A stretch of DNA of 64,000 nucleotides. It comes from Sipunculus nudus. Its lineage: Eukaryota > Annelida > Sipuncula > Golfingiida > Sipunculidae. Position numbers and translations under genes: made by a program. The stretch is from NCBI GenBank assembly GCA_026874595.1, contig CM049311.1, positions 61,882,453-61,946,452 on the forward strand, in the 5' to 3' direction. The notes under the pieces are model-generated. The model saw nothing but the letters and a program-made list of their open reading frames with translations. It did no database searches and was not told the origin of the DNA. Shown here piece after piece: positions 13,101 through 24,321 of this stretch. Position 1 is the first letter of the stretch. The number at the start of each line of letters is the position of its first letter.

Positions 13101-16100
13101 GTCCACTTGCCTGTCCATCTGTAAATTTTCGTATGCAACACAGTATCTCAAAACTTTAACTGTTTTTCTTCATGACAGTCTTGTCAAAGTATTAGTTTGC
13201 AATCATATATTTAGAACTTTACTATAACCAAGTAGGAGGGCCCCTTTCCTCTTAGCTTTTCATATTTTCTTATATAAATGAAAAACATTACAATAGAATA
13301 TTTCTACATCCACCTTCGTGCTGCCCTCACTTTTCCCTTCTCCGAACCCCATCCCAAAGTCAGCCTCAGTAAGCAAGAACAAGATGAATCAGATATATTC
13401 ATACTTTAATATTTTGTATAACTATTCATCCATAGGTACCTATGTACATGCCAGAAATTATGTCAATATTGTGTAATATGTAGACATAGTGGGCATCACA
13501 ATAATGTACCTTGTCAAGACTAAAGAGATATTGTGTCATACAGTCACATATTCATAAATCACTTCATCAGCATAATTAATCATTACATCATATCTGTCAA
13601 ATTGAACGCTTGCAGACTACCATACACTTTAGATCCTTCAACAAATAGCCTTATCATCATTCTACTACTGCTTATTACTGCTGTCATTGCATTCATATTT
13701 GCTCAAATATATCACAATTTTCAACCCCTCCTAAATAAATAAAAAATAAACCACTTTATTTGACTCTATTAATCCATCAGTCAGGTAATTTCATTTATCA
13801 TTTACTCACATATTACATTACATTCCTTTATATTAGCCCAACATGTACATGATATTCATAAGCTTTATTGACTCGATATAGTATCACAGTTGAAGAAACA
13901 TTTATAGTCCAATCACGATCAGCTGAGCGCCGTGACCCATGGGTCCCTTGTTTTATATTATAAAAAAAAAGAAAAAATTTCACTCCAGCACTGATTTCTG
14001 AAAAAAATGCAGAGAACCTTTTTTTTTTGCCTAATGAGTCTTGAATAGTCCTTTATTTTTTTATTTTTATTTTATTACCAGCCTTCAAAAAATCTTAAGC
14101 AAATGTTTTTGTGGGAATTCTTTAAACAGTACCGTAAAAGTCGTTGCAGAAGTCGCGACTTGTACTAGGAAATCGAATTCTAAAAACTAGAATTTTCTAG
14201 CAAAGTCGGGGTGCGACTTGTAATACGTACCCATCCCGTTTCTGTCAGCTTTCCCGGTACATGGAACGACGTCAGTTGAGCGATAATCGGCAATACCTTT
14301 AACCAGTGCTTTGTGAAACGTCTTTCCCCAATAATTTACACTTTTAACCATCTCTTATGCTTTATATTTTGTGAACTGACGAAATTTTCATTTTATTAAC
14401 ATTAAATGCAAATTTTAAACTTGCCCAGTTCAAGACCTACCCGTTCTGACAAGTCGCCATTCAAGTGACACTTCCTAATCTGCGTTACTATTATATCATG
14501 AGTCAATTTGACGCATATGCCAGTCTGCCGCTCTTTGATGTACATTTTCTTTCCGTTTAACTATATGGGTATGCTTTCCATAATGAAAAACTCGCGGTTC
14601 CATATCCGTTTATGCATGTAAAGTTGCGTCACATTCAAGCTTGATCCACTACACTTACGTCGTGAATTCTTTTGCCTGCCCGGTTGATCGCTGAATACCA
14701 GCTGACCTTTGAAGCCGTGTAGCGGAAGTTCAAGCCCCGGGTCACCCGTGCAATGACCTTTACATCCCCATGTCAACTAAGCCTTCCGTGACTGATATCC
14801 ACAATTATAAACTCTCATATTAAGAACCATTAGGTCACTGTCACCATCTCGTGGTTTTCAAGCGTTTTGGATAACAATGTTATAACGTTTCACGTGAGCT
14901 ACAAATATACGATTTGCTCCGAGTGTTACCCGTGTCTCTTTCAGGACGATCGTATGCCCAACAATATGGCGGCACGCATGCATTACGGTCAATCGTGCGT
15001 TGACGTATTCGTGATTTTTTTAATGAAGACACATAAGTCAATACAATGAAATAACAAACACCATATAGGTATATATTTTATTTACTTAAAATGCCACATA
15101 CGCACCTAAATTCCACGGGAACCGGCACCGTTTGGTGTCATGACCGATCTGGTTCAACACGGCTGAGTTTGCCATACATCCAAGCCACTTGAATATAATC
15201 ACTGATAACGATGGAAATTGGGTTTTCCAGATATTATCAAAGAAAAATAAATCATTAGTCCCAGTAAATATAATATCTGTAAATTCAATTATGTTTATTT
15301 TACGTTAACTGACCGGTCGATAAAGCGTTCATTATCCCCCTGTTGACTGACATATATTTCAGTGATTTCAGTAATACCGTGCATGTGCCGCGCCTAGATG
15401 GTAAGTTGTAACACTTAATTGAAGGGTTACTAAATTCAGTTTTAGAGCCTATTTAAGAAATTAGGTGAATAAATTCAAACTCAATTATTCTTTCCATCTT
15501 TCAGTTGTCTTAAGTCAGTTCAAATCATGCCCAATGCGACGGATTGGGACTCGTCACGCGTACGCAAACTAATCATAGTCTAATGAATCCACCCTACGTT
15601 TGACGATCTTTAACAATTTAAAGAGCTGCTCGATTGTGATAGTAATTTGCCTCAGACTCTTTTAGTTTATTAATACAGTCATTTAACTTGATATTTGCAT
15701 TCTAATGTTACTTAACCTAGTAAGAAACGGCAACAATGACATCGTTTCATAGCACAAAATGTTATCCGACGCAGCTGACTTTGGCACTGTACAAATCTTA
15801 CCTGACAATTGAACCCCGACTTTATATGTTAAGATTCTGTTGTTATTCCTTAAATATAAGCATTGTATTAAAGCTGTCCAATTATTTTTACGTTTGAATG
15901 GTTTATCTAGTTTATAAACCACAAAAGTACTACGGGGACGTTGGTTGTAGTCTTGCATCGCAAGGAATGATACTCAAATTCCAAAAGTATCAGGTGGTTG
16001 GGACGCCTCCGAAGTCTGGGTGCGACCTATATTATGGACTTTTCCTGAAACTAAACTTGAACGGCTATTCCCCAGGGGGATCCTAAAAGTCAGGGTGTGA

Positions 16101-18144
16101 CTTGTAATAAGGATGCAACTTTTGCAACGACTTTTACGGTAATAGTTTCATTATTTGTGCAGATGATTACAGGTAACAAATGTAACAGAATTTAAAATTT
16201 TCAGTATTCCATGATGACCGATGATGGGCCTTTTCCAGTGGTATGATACACACAATGTACCTTGACATTGTCATTAAAGAGTATGAATTATCATTGTGTC
16301 TGAAACACGAAGGGAGATGATGTCATAAATCTTTTTAAAAAAATTATATGGTTAAAATTGTTACACAATATCTTCATTCTAGTTTTCTACTTCTTCCTTT
16401 CAGGACAGCAGAGCGAGTGCCCCTCCACTGCGTAGACAAACACCCTACACAGCCTCACATCGTAGCCACTGGGGGGCAGGACGGTATGTTGTGTATGTGG
16501 GACATGAGACAGGATAAATTCCCGGTCACGCTCCTGGATGCACACAATGCTAACAGTAAGGAATAGCATCCATTATCCACTCATGAAGTATTGCTGTTAT
16601 GAAAGTTGTGTTTGGTTTCTGAACCTGTGTCCAGGGATTGAAATCTTAAGGGACCAACTTTCCCACAGCTTGAGTTTTTCAAGCTTTTGCTTTATATTTG
16701 ATATCAGCACAGCCAAACAGGTCCAGTGGGCATGATGAATATTTGCCATAGTCAATTTAATCCTTACTGTATTTACTTAACATATTTCTTTAAAATGAGA
16801 TTAAACTGCATGTTCCTTAAAATGAGATTAAACTGCATGTTCCTATCTTTCAGTTTCATACTTATCTCGGACATTAATTAGACAGAAATCAAATTATTTT
16901 TGCAGATCCTGTAAGAGAGAATAAACTTGACTTTTACATTTATGGTATAATGTTTTGGCTTCCCAGCTTGCATTTAGTTCTGTAACCAGTAAAATTGTGT
17001 GATTCATGGCTAACATACCTTTGCCAGTCATATTTTGTACATTAACATTGATACATAATCTTTTTTTGGTTGGTACTAAAAATGCCAAAGAAGTGCTGTA
17101 TTTTTGTAAATATTTTAGAGAATAATTTTGATGTAACCATTAAATGTTGTGTTTGTTACAGTGTGGGAGGTGAAGTTCCACCCGTCCCATCCAGACAACC
17201 TGTTCACATGTTCTGAAGATGGAGAAGTGTGGCACTGGGATGGAACAAGTGTTGGTTCAACAGGGATGCCCACCAGAGGTAAGTAGTTACACATTCCCAC
17301 AGTGTTGTCTTCCACGTGGTGGTAGAAAATATATTAAAAATGGTCAGTGTGGCTGAAAGAAATTGATTATTGATTAGTTTTTCAGGTGCTTCTTCTGCTA
17401 TTACTTTTTATTTCAGTATTTGAAGGACCCTTTGTCCTCCTGACAGAACCAGCACACTCCCATATTTTGTAATTCTTGGTCATTTACAATATATACAAGG
17501 TGCATATAAATATTTGACATAAAATTTCTGTCAGTAATGAGAAATAAAGACTTATCAGTCATGCCGTCATAAAACTATTCTCTAATCATACTCTTCAAGA
17601 GATGTCAATCCAGTTAGCATCAGAACTGTTTAGACGAGTTGGTATTTTTAAAAAGAACACAAATGACAAAATATATATTTGTGCTGTGTGGTCATAATAA
17701 AGACTAAACTTGTTTTATTGGCTATTGAAACTTCTTTGTCTGTTGTTCATTGTTCAGTTCAGTGTTGTGTATAACTTTGTTAAAAGATTTTTTCGACCCA
17801 TAATATGACTTCTTTGCATTCATATACATATTTTTTTTATTTAGTAGAAATACAACCAATAAACTTAAGCATGAAGAAAATTGGCTAATCACCAATATAT
17901 ATTAATCAGCACAACACTACTTCCAGGTACCATGTCAACGTCCGGTATTCCTCTCCAGCGATCCAGCGAGAGCCAGGGAACACCATGGCTGATCAGCGAT
18001 GCTGCCAAGCACAGGCTAGATGTGACAAACTTACTGCCAGGCAACACCCTGCCGGTCAACTCACTGGACATTCTGGACAATACATTAGTGTGTAGCACAG
18101 ATGGAGAGGCCATATATGTGGTACATAACCTTGTCATCAGATAA
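7421..18144 (+). CDS. Nup43: Nup43 nucleoporin (WD40), 7 exons, N-terminal exon missing
   Basis: Spliced gene for nucleoporin Nup43, a WD40 beta-propeller subunit of the Y-shaped Nup107-160 complex, which scaffolds the nuclear pore and acts at mitotic kinetochores. Exons: 7421-7552, 8165-8242, 9811-9976, 10506-10641, 16404-16555, 17162-17278, 17927-18144. All junctions are AG/GT and the phases join without a frameshift, giving 332 codons plus TAA. Recognisable family stretches are RVPLHCVDKHPTQPH (exon 5), VATGGQDGMLCMWD, WEVKFHPSHPDNLFTCSEDG (exon 6) and the C-terminal LVCSTDGEAIYV. The vertebrate protein is about 380 residues, so roughly 45 N-terminal residues, including the start Met, are absent. 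I could not find that exon upstream; it is probably outside the window or in a short diverged exon. Intron 4 is 5.8 kb and full of transposons. Identity is close to certain. Confidence 0.95.
8165..8242 (+). CDS. Nup43: Nup43 exon B
   Basis: Acceptor TTTTTTCCAG and donor CAG/GTGAGG. It has 26 codons in phase 0 (FMTEELVLASSSSGFLTLYR...), blade 2 of the propeller. A 245-bp MITE-like element lies just downstream in the following intron. Confidence 0.92.
8281..8525. mobile_element. MITE-like element in a Nup43 intron
   Basis: About 245 bp with imperfect inverted ends: TAACTGTTAACTGCTTGCC on the left and GGGCAAGTACTCTCAACAGT (then TAA) on the right. Repeated GGGCAAGT motifs inside. No coding capacity. 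Confidence 0.55.
9811..9976 (+). CDS. Nup43: Nup43 exon C
   Basis: Acceptor CTCTCTTCAG and donor G/GTGAG at 9977. It is 166 nt and ends in phase 1. It encodes APCTAIATQGETLVATVGED and GRLNVIDVNHKK, which match the family's SAPCT and TVGEDGRIN motifs. A long (TA)n array follows within 90 bases in the intron. Confidence 0.92.
10059..10145. repeat. (TA)n microsatellite
   Basis: About 43 TA units in the intron after Nup43 exon C. The open frame on the minus strand across it is meaningless. Confidence 0.95.
10506..10641 (+). CDS. Nup43: Nup43 exon D
   Basis: Acceptor GTGCATCAG; the first two bases complete a GAC codon begun in exon C. Of the two possible donors, only GTACGT at 10642 leaves two bases (CT) that the next exon completes to CTG, giving LTAERVPLHC across the junction. 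It encodes a WD repeat ending LKVWDLRQP. Confidence 0.9.
10929..12060 (+). repeat. Dispersed repeat with CAGCTGACTATAAGTCATC leader, internally duplicated
   Basis: It opens AACTCAGCTGACTATAAGTC, then a (CCGT)(CTGT) leader (10978-11050), then long AT-rich sequence. The segment beginning AGATGTCCCCATAATCTCC (11110) recurs at about 11638 (ATGTCCCCAAAATCTCC), so the body is doubled. A reverse-strand relative lies at 30880-31375. Located in Nup43 intron 4. Confidence 0.7.
13100..13955 (+). repeat. Dispersed repeat ending CGCCGTGACCCATGGGTCCC
   Basis: Starts near CCACTTGCCTGTCCATCTG with GCAACACAGTATCTCAAAAC, and ends with AGCGCCGTGACCCATGGGTC (13924 on) and CTTGTTTT. A shorter, reverse-strand copy lies at 29737-29995. 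The short ORF 13533-13742 inside is AT-rich and not supported as a gene. Confidence 0.65.
14132..16140. mobile_element. 2.0-kb TIR element with TA target duplication
   Basis: Left end (TA)CCGTAAAAGTCGTTGCAGAA, right end TTGCAACGACTTTTACGG(TA): inverted repeats of about 25 bp with few mismatches. Subterminal copies of GGTGCGACTTGTAATA-like sequence lie at about 14209, 16018 and 16095. No transposase is readable inside, so it is a non-autonomous copy. TA target and size suggest the Tc1/mariner-pogo group. It lies in Nup43 intron 4. Confidence 0.75.
16404..16555 (+). CDS. Nup43: Nup43 exon E
   Basis: Acceptor TTCCTTTCAG and donor A/GTAAG. It holds the most conserved part of the family: ERVPLHCVDKHPTQPHIVAT followed by GGQDGMLCMWDMRQ. 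It ends in phase 1. Confidence 0.93.
17162..17278 (+). CDS. Nup43: Nup43 exon F
   Basis: Acceptor TTGTTACAG. Its first two bases join the A of exon E to make ATG (an internal Met), reading MWEVKFHPSHP, then LFTCSEDGEVWHWDG. Donor G/GTAAG at 17279, phase 1. Confidence 0.93.
17927..18144 (+). CDS. Nup43: Nup43 terminal exon G
   Basis: Acceptor CTACTTCCAG; the terminal exon ends with TAA at 18142-18144. It encodes a Ser/Thr-rich linker, then WLISDAAKHRLDVTNLLPG and the last blade DNTLVCSTDGEAIYVVHNL. No obvious AATAAA is seen in the first few hundred bases after the stop. Confidence 0.93.
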
Positions 18145-21100
18145 AAGCTGACCTGCGATTTTGGTGAATAACATATTGTAAGGACATATCCTCAGAGCCA
18201 GCAACAAGTGGACCTGTCAGCAGGGGTGGTTTGTTTGACGTTCATTTCAAGTTGTCATACATCCATCAGTAGTCCGCATGTTTAGGTGTTTATTTGAGGG
18301 TTCCTTTTAAAATATGCAGATATTTAATAGCAATTGACCCAAATGCAGATAGCTGCTGTCCATATGTGTGGGCCCAGCATGTGGATAATCAGTTTCATCC
18401 AGCAAATTTATTCACCTTTAAGAAGATAATCATCATTCCTAATTGAATTGTGTATTCAGTATTCAGTGAAAGGCATTTGTTAACTTTTAATACTAGGGAG
18501 AATAAGGCTCAGGAGGAATAAGATCTTATCTCACCTGCAGATAACATTATGCCTATCTTCTATCACGCTGTCATTGCCTACAAACAGACCTGGTGCCTCG
18601 GTGAAGTTTGACAAGCTCTGTCAACTGTGATAGCTTTTTTCAAAGAGAAAGTTACATGACTGATGCATGTGTGGGTGCCACTTGTGGGACAAGGGCATAA
18701 TGATAAGGAACTAGTTGCATTTTCCTCACACCATGGGGAAGTGCATGTATGGAAAGGCAGCCATACCAGGGTGATCATTGTACGTTGTGGAAGTGAAAGT
18801 TTGAGTAAAGTTGAGATAAGTTATGAGGGAAGTCACACCTTAGAATATAACTTTCCAAATGAAATTGTTTTATTGGTTTCCACCTCACCTTAGTTTCTGA
18901 ATGGGAATGGGATGAATGGGAAGGCCAGCCTATTGTGCCATATCAGACCATGTCTATATCTTACTGTTTACAGAAGAAGGCTAAGAGTTATTTCTGACTG
19001 GTAAAGTGATATGGAGAGATATTCACTATATTTAAAAGTTATATTTCAGCACTGACTACTAAATTATACTTTAATTAAGGAAGTGATCATATGTTATCAG
19101 AGAAGTGAGAAGAATAGAATGAATATTCTGTTTTTCTGACAGCACTGGTATTAATGTGGATTCCTCGCCAAACAGGTTTATCTCAAAGGATTGTGCATTC
19201 ACCAGAAGCTGTTAGATTTCCATGATTGAGGTGACCTCAAGCCATTAATCTTAAGTTACAATTTACAAAAAATTAGTTACAACTATGCTTTCATTGACAC
19301 CAGTGTCAGTAATGATTAAAAAACAAGGTACATTAAGAAATATTAAGCCCACACTAAAAAAAATTAATTGTAAAATGGACTCAAACAAAACATAGGTGCG
19401 AGCTGGTAAATTACTGCTTTTTATTTTAATGGATTGAGGCAAAACAAGATAAAATTTTGTAAGATTGCAAGGAAAAATACAAAATTTTGCTCCACTTTGT
19501 GAAATGGTTTTTGTAATCAACACAAAATTATATTTGAAGCAAGGAAAGAGCACAAATCAGCCTAACACGAGACCACCTGCAGGACCAGCCAAGGTGGTCG
19601 TGTTAGAGGGGTGGACGTGATAGAGGGCTGGTCGTGTTAGAGGGGTGGTTAAGTTAGAGGGCTGGTCGTGTGAGGGGTGGTCCTGGTTGCAGGATGGTCA
19701 ACAGGAGAGACTTCACTGTATTATGGGGTACCTTGTCCTCCTTTGCAGAAAAAACTTGATCCATAAAAACAGGAGCGTCAGATTGGGAGAACAGCTGGTA
19801 GTTTTGTTAGTGTATGGCCTAAATAAACATTATTTTATGTCTGTTCAATCCAGTTGCTTTTCAATACAGTTTCGTCTGGTATCTAGGATGATGTTAATTT
19901 GAAATTTGATTGTCACAAAACTATTGGTCTTGTTTCGTGGACAAGTAATATTGCGGATGTAATTGTTTTTTCCTGAACAGCATTTATTTATGAATAAAAT
20001 GGTATATTTTCAGATTTGTCTTCAGTTTACTTGAGGACAACGTGATATTCTCAAATTCTGTCACTCTTCACACTTATCTTCCCACCATCAAGGCTCTGGT
20101 TGACATAGCCTCTGAGATACCTTGCTTCAGCAAGCCGCTCTGGCATCAGTTTCATGAATAATGAACAAGCCTGCAGGCATTCAGTCCGAAATCTCTACTG
20201 CAAATCAAACCCAACGAACCAAATGAAAACTACACTGACTGTTCGCACGCTGTCCTGCGCAAGAACACGTGCATCAGAAACAGAGATTGGCTTACAAGGC
20301 TTTATAATGTTCAATTGTTCAGATTCTTGATGCCTTCTGGCAATGCTTAACGTTTGGTTTGAAATAAGCAACAGGCATGTTTTAGGGGATCTGCGTTAAG
20401 CAAGTGTACACGAGTCATGTACTGCGAAATATTAAATAATTTGGCTGGACAGTTTAATCAGAGCAGATTTTTAAATAAGTGGCTGAAAGAGGCTAAAATT
20501 GCTATTTTCCAACATTTGCATAATATTTGTGATGCAAGCTCCTGCCATTTCTAAGATTGTTATCTTAATAGGCCTATCTTATCATGGGTTATACTAAAAT
20601 CACCAAACCGGAACAAACCATTCGAACAAACTAATTTAGAGCTTTCTGGGATTATTTCTGTGAAATATTAAACAATTTAACTTGACATGCAGTTTCGTTG
20701 GAATTTTTTTAATTATTAGGTCTCCACGTTTAAATGAAAATCGATTAAGTTGACACCAAAGGAACCTCAGTCCCGTAATGTTTGACATGTGACTGATGTA
20801 TGCACAAAACCTGGACATGTTGGCTCAAACATGCTGTTCCTGCATGAGAGGTCTCGATTTATTTGGTGCGACAAAATCATATACAAGTGCAAGTCCCTAC
20901 AAGCATTAAAATGAAATGCTAAAAGTTAACGCCTGATAATATTTAATCTGAATTAAGGATTTAAAATTCATTTTCGAATATGTTTAATTTCTCCATATGT
21001 TCATTTTGAATTTAAAATTTTTAATCTGTTTTGTAAGCAAACCCGACAATGGGATTCAGTAAATAGAAATTCAGGTTATGAGTTAATTGCTGTTCAACTT

Positions 21101-21348
21101 AGAATATGTGTATTTTGATAATTGGTTTTGAATAAAATTAAAAGAATTGGGTGTCATTATATTTTGAAATTTTAAAATAACTTTAGTTCCTAAATAAGGC
21201 TTTAATTCCTAGACACCAAATTATAATCAATAATCCGTGTGGGAATTTAACTACACAAAAATCTACACCGGACAGGCATGGCCCCTGTAACAACCATACT
21301 AATGTAAAAAGATTATTTACTGGACATGAGTACTATATACACAGGTTT
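18145..21348. other. Intergenic, no gene seen apart from a minisatellite
   Basis: Nup43 3' flank and intergenic DNA. The open frames present are short, unsupported by recognisable domains, and AT-rich. Confidence 0.5.
19565..19690 (+). repeat. Minisatellite of ~17-bp GGTCGTGTTAGAGGG units
   Basis: Degenerate units such as GGTCGTGTTAGAGGGG, TGGACGTGATAGAGGG, CTGGTCGTGTTAGAGG and GGTGGTTAAGTTAGAGGG are repeated about six times. The left edge, GAGACCACC...GGTGGTCG, may also fold back. Confidence 0.65.
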
Positions 21349-21527
21349 CAGGGGCGGATCCAACCCAGGAGGACTAATGAAAACCCTAAAAAAAAAGGTC
21401 CTCAGGTCTGAAAAAGGGGGGGTCCAGGCGGCAAAATTTTGTCTGAAGCCCTTAAAAAAACGTTGTTTCTGATGAAAAAGGGGGGGTTCGGACCCCCTGG
21501 ACCCCCCCCCCCCTGGATCCGCTTCTG
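21349..21527 (-). mobile_element. G-rich MITE copy 2, TSD GGTTT
   Basis: Same family in the other orientation: CAGGGGCGGATCC on the left, GGATCCGCTTCTG on the right. The interior includes GGCGGCAAAATTTTGTCTGA and CGTTGTTTCTGATGAAAAAG. It is flanked by GGTTT on each side. Confidence 0.82.
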
Positions 21528-22662
21528 GGTTTGCAATCACTTGGCGATCATCTGAAGCTCGAAAAAAGAAAGCCCGACAATTAGCGATATTTTGAAATAC
21601 GTTGTAAAGCCTATGGCTTTGAAAATCAGATCAAGGTCAAATATAAATATCGAGTGCAATTTTATCAGGATGACAACTGTGATCAAAATCAGCCGAACTT
21701 GTGATCAATAAGTGTAAACCCGGGTAGTTAAAAAAAATTAGTTAGATGCCTTTACACAAAATTAGTCTTAAATTACAATACGCAAAGATGGATTTATGAA
21801 ACGATGGGGAGCACCCTCTTTTACCATCTAAAACAGCTGGAATATAGAATCATTTACACTTAATTCAGAAAATGCACCGCCGGATTTCACATACAATATA
21901 CCTTTTCCTTCCCTATACGTCTGCATGCGATAGTTTTGTATTAACTCTACTAGCACATCCGGCACACTTGTATTTACCTGTACCCAAGGGTTTTGAGCTG
22001 AGCCTCCGGTACAAAGACCCTGTGTCCAGTCATGCGCATCACATCATGATGGGCTCTAGCTGTATTATATAATGATCATCAGGTGACCGTTTTACTAAAT
22101 TCAGCACTCTAAAATGTTATATCCATTTATTCTAATAAACAGAAGCATTTTTTTGTTTCGATAACATAAAAAAATGTTATATTTGAATATGCAGGTAAAA
22201 AGTCGTAAAGCAAATTGATGTTGCATGCAAACGCCCAGAAAATCTACAGTATAGCGGATAAGCACAAGTGGAGTAAGTGGACAGTGATGCAGGTCATCAT
22301 ACTACTAGCTTACTGAATACAAGGGGTGGGAGATGTTTGCCCCTGGGTGTGAACAAACCAAGCGCCGTGCTATCCTGACTTTACGTCGTGTAATCCTGCC
22401 TCGGATGTCACCTTTCAAGTCGATTCCTCATTGCTGACGCTCTGATGCGCGTCGGGCGTCTCAGACCAACAAGTCGCCTTTGTCTTCACTACTGCTATCC
22501 CGTTCCAAGACCCCACTCACGTTTCACCGATGCGGCGTGGCGGTGCATTACCGACGCGTTTTGATAAGCATGGCAGTGCATAAAGTTTAACATATTATAT
22601 TGTTTTGAAAGGCTGTGGCGTTCTCTTAATACATGGCAGTGTTACGGTGCTCTAGAAGAGCT

Positions 22663-24273
22663 ATGGTTCGTATATACTTAAGTTCGCTACTTCCAACTCT
22701 TACCTTTGTGACGCTTACGTTATTTCTGCTGCAGATTTTGTATTTAACAAAAGACGATAGATTTAGACAACTTCCTACAGATATGCAGTGTGTACATTTA
22801 CTCAAAGACAGTCCTGAACAATTACGTGCCTGTATCGCTCGCACCGCAGCCAGAAGTATCCGTCCTCGCATTTGGCGCCACTTAGAAGGTTCCCTGGGCC
22901 AGACGCTGGACAACTGGCTGCAGCAACGTTATCCGTCTTGGCGTTCAGGTGTTCTTGATGGAGTCCTGCAAGCTGCAATAATGGAAGCTGTCAATAATCA
23001 AAGTTCTCAAAGTACAGCAGAACTGCACGTTCAACAACTGCTGACTAATTCAATAATTCTGGGTCGGATGCGGATGAAAGAACTACTTAATAAACTTGAA
23101 TCGATCGCAGTGGAGATTACTTCTCATGAATTTGTGCAAAACAGTTCGAGACTCGCTGGCTTTAAATTGACTGAAAATACGCTTGTCGGTCCTTCAGACC
23201 ATAAAAGACATAGACATTCTGGCATGCAAAGTCAGAGACTGGGGACGCCAAAATTAAAACAATCAACTGCAAAACCAAAAAGGATAAAGAAAATCCTGTA
23301 CTGGACGACGTTTTTCGGAAAAGATGATTTCTGGCTTGGTTACGGCAGGCAGCCTTTCCTGGATCATAAATGTGAAGTAACAGAGTGTGAGACGACGAGC
23401 GATCATTCACAGTACAACAGTAGCGATGCCGTTATAATGCACATGCGCGATCTGTCCAGCAGTGCTGAACTCCCCAAATACCGGTTCCCATGGCAACAGT
23501 GGATCTTCTTTCTTATGGAACCGCCACATAATTTCTGGATCGACATCCATCAGTTTGATGGCATGTTCAACCTGACACAAACGTACAGACTTGATTCAGA
23601 TATACGTCAAATTTACGGTTGGATAAAGAAACGCACACCAGCCGAAAGCGCAAGTTTTTGGCTGCCGGCAGAATTTGCTCGTGGGAAGAAAAAGCTCGTG
23701 GCCTGGTTCGTTAGTAACTGCGAGGCACCGAGCAGGCGTCTACAATACACGAGGGAACTTCAGAAATACATTGATGTTGATATTTACGGTAAATGCGGCA
23801 ACCTTTCATGTACCGACATAAACGGTTGCTTCTCAATGTTAAACACCACATATAAGTTTTATTTATCTTTCGAGAACAACATATGTCGGGATTACGCCAC
23901 TGAAAAGTTATGGTCTATTCTCAAGCTGAACGTGGTTCCGATTGTCTTGGGAGGCTTCGAGTACAAGAAATACCTCCCCAGCCATTCTTTTATTGATGTA
24001 GCCGATTTCAAATCCCCACGTGATCTTGCAGAATATCTTAAACTTCTGGACAGCAATGACCAGTTGTACAATGCGTATTTTGAATGGAAGAGACAATACG
24101 TGGTGGACTGGCCGTATCACATGTATAGTTTCTGTGATTTGTGTAAGCTGCTCAACACCCAGGATAAGCGGCACAAATGGTACGAGAAACTGGATGACTG
24201 GTGGAGCGAGAAAAGGGACTGCACACCCGTCAACCAGTACTGGACAGGACATGCAGACTTTTTGGTGACCTGA
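22663..24273 (+). CDS. Alpha-1,3-fucosyltransferase-like, GT10 family, copy 1 (long stem)
   Basis: Single-exon type II Golgi membrane enzyme that by family would transfer fucose from GDP-fucose to GlcNAc-containing glycans. I start at the second Met (MVRIYLSS, 536 aa) because the paralogue conserves only this one and has an in-frame TGA just before it; an upstream in-frame ATG at 22633 would add 10 residues. A hydrophobic anchor lies at about residues 5-27. A stem follows, including a block of about 143 residues absent from copy 2. The GT10 catalytic domain shows WIFFLMEPPHNFW, TYRLDSDIRQ (near residue 307), KKLVAWFVSNCEAPSRR, VDIYGKCG and the donor-site signature FYLSFENNICRDYATEKLW (near residue 399) followed by VVPIVLGG. 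Potential N-glycosylation sites include NLTQ, NLSC and NSSD. AATAAA is at 24316. It looks intact; acceptor specificity cannot be read from sequence. Confidence 0.93.
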   Translation: MVRIYLSSLLPTLTFVTLTLFLLQILYLTKDDRFRQLPTDMQCVHLLKDSPEQLRACIARTAARSIRPRIWRHLEGSLGQTLDNWLQQRYPSWRSGVLDGVLQAAIMEAVNNQSSQSTAELHVQQLLTNSIILGRMRMKELLNKLESIAVEITSHEFVQNSSRLAGFKLTENTLVGPSDHKRHRHSGMQSQRLGTPKLKQSTAKPKRIKKILYWTTFFGKDDFWLGYGRQPFLDHKCEVTECETTSDHSQYNSSDAVIMHMRDLSSSAELPKYRFPWQQWIFFLMEPPHNFWIDIHQFDGMFNLTQTYRLDSDIRQIYGWIKKRTPAESASFWLPAEFARGKKKLVAWFVSNCEAPSRRLQYTRELQKYIDVDIYGKCGNLSCTDINGCFSMLNTTYKFYLSFENNICRDYATEKLWSILKLNVVPIVLGGFEYKKYLPSHSFIDVADFKSPRDLAEYLKLLDSNDQLYNAYFEWKRQYVVDWPYHMYSFCDLCKLLNTQDKRHKWYEKLDDWWSEKRDCTPVNQYWTGHADFLVT

Positions 24274-24315
24274 CGCCTTATATATTTACCACTTTAATGA
24301 ATTAGTTAAATTTTC

Positions 24316-24321
24316 AATAAA
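24316..24321 (+). promoter_or_regulatory. Polyadenylation signal of GT10 copy 1
   Basis: AATAAA 43 bases after the TGA. The corresponding position in copy 2 also has AATAAA, so the signal is conserved between the duplicates. Confidence 0.6.

Noticed and set aside
22633-22662. Upstream ATG as the start of GT10 copy 1
   Set aside because: The duplicate has an in-frame stop just before the shared MVR start and no matching upstream ATG, so the downstream Met is the better start.
23908-24252. Minus-strand 114-codon frame antisense to GT10 copy 1 (and its twin at 36114-36458)
   Set aside because: Shadow of the conserved GT10 coding sequence; its conservation between copies follows from the sense gene.
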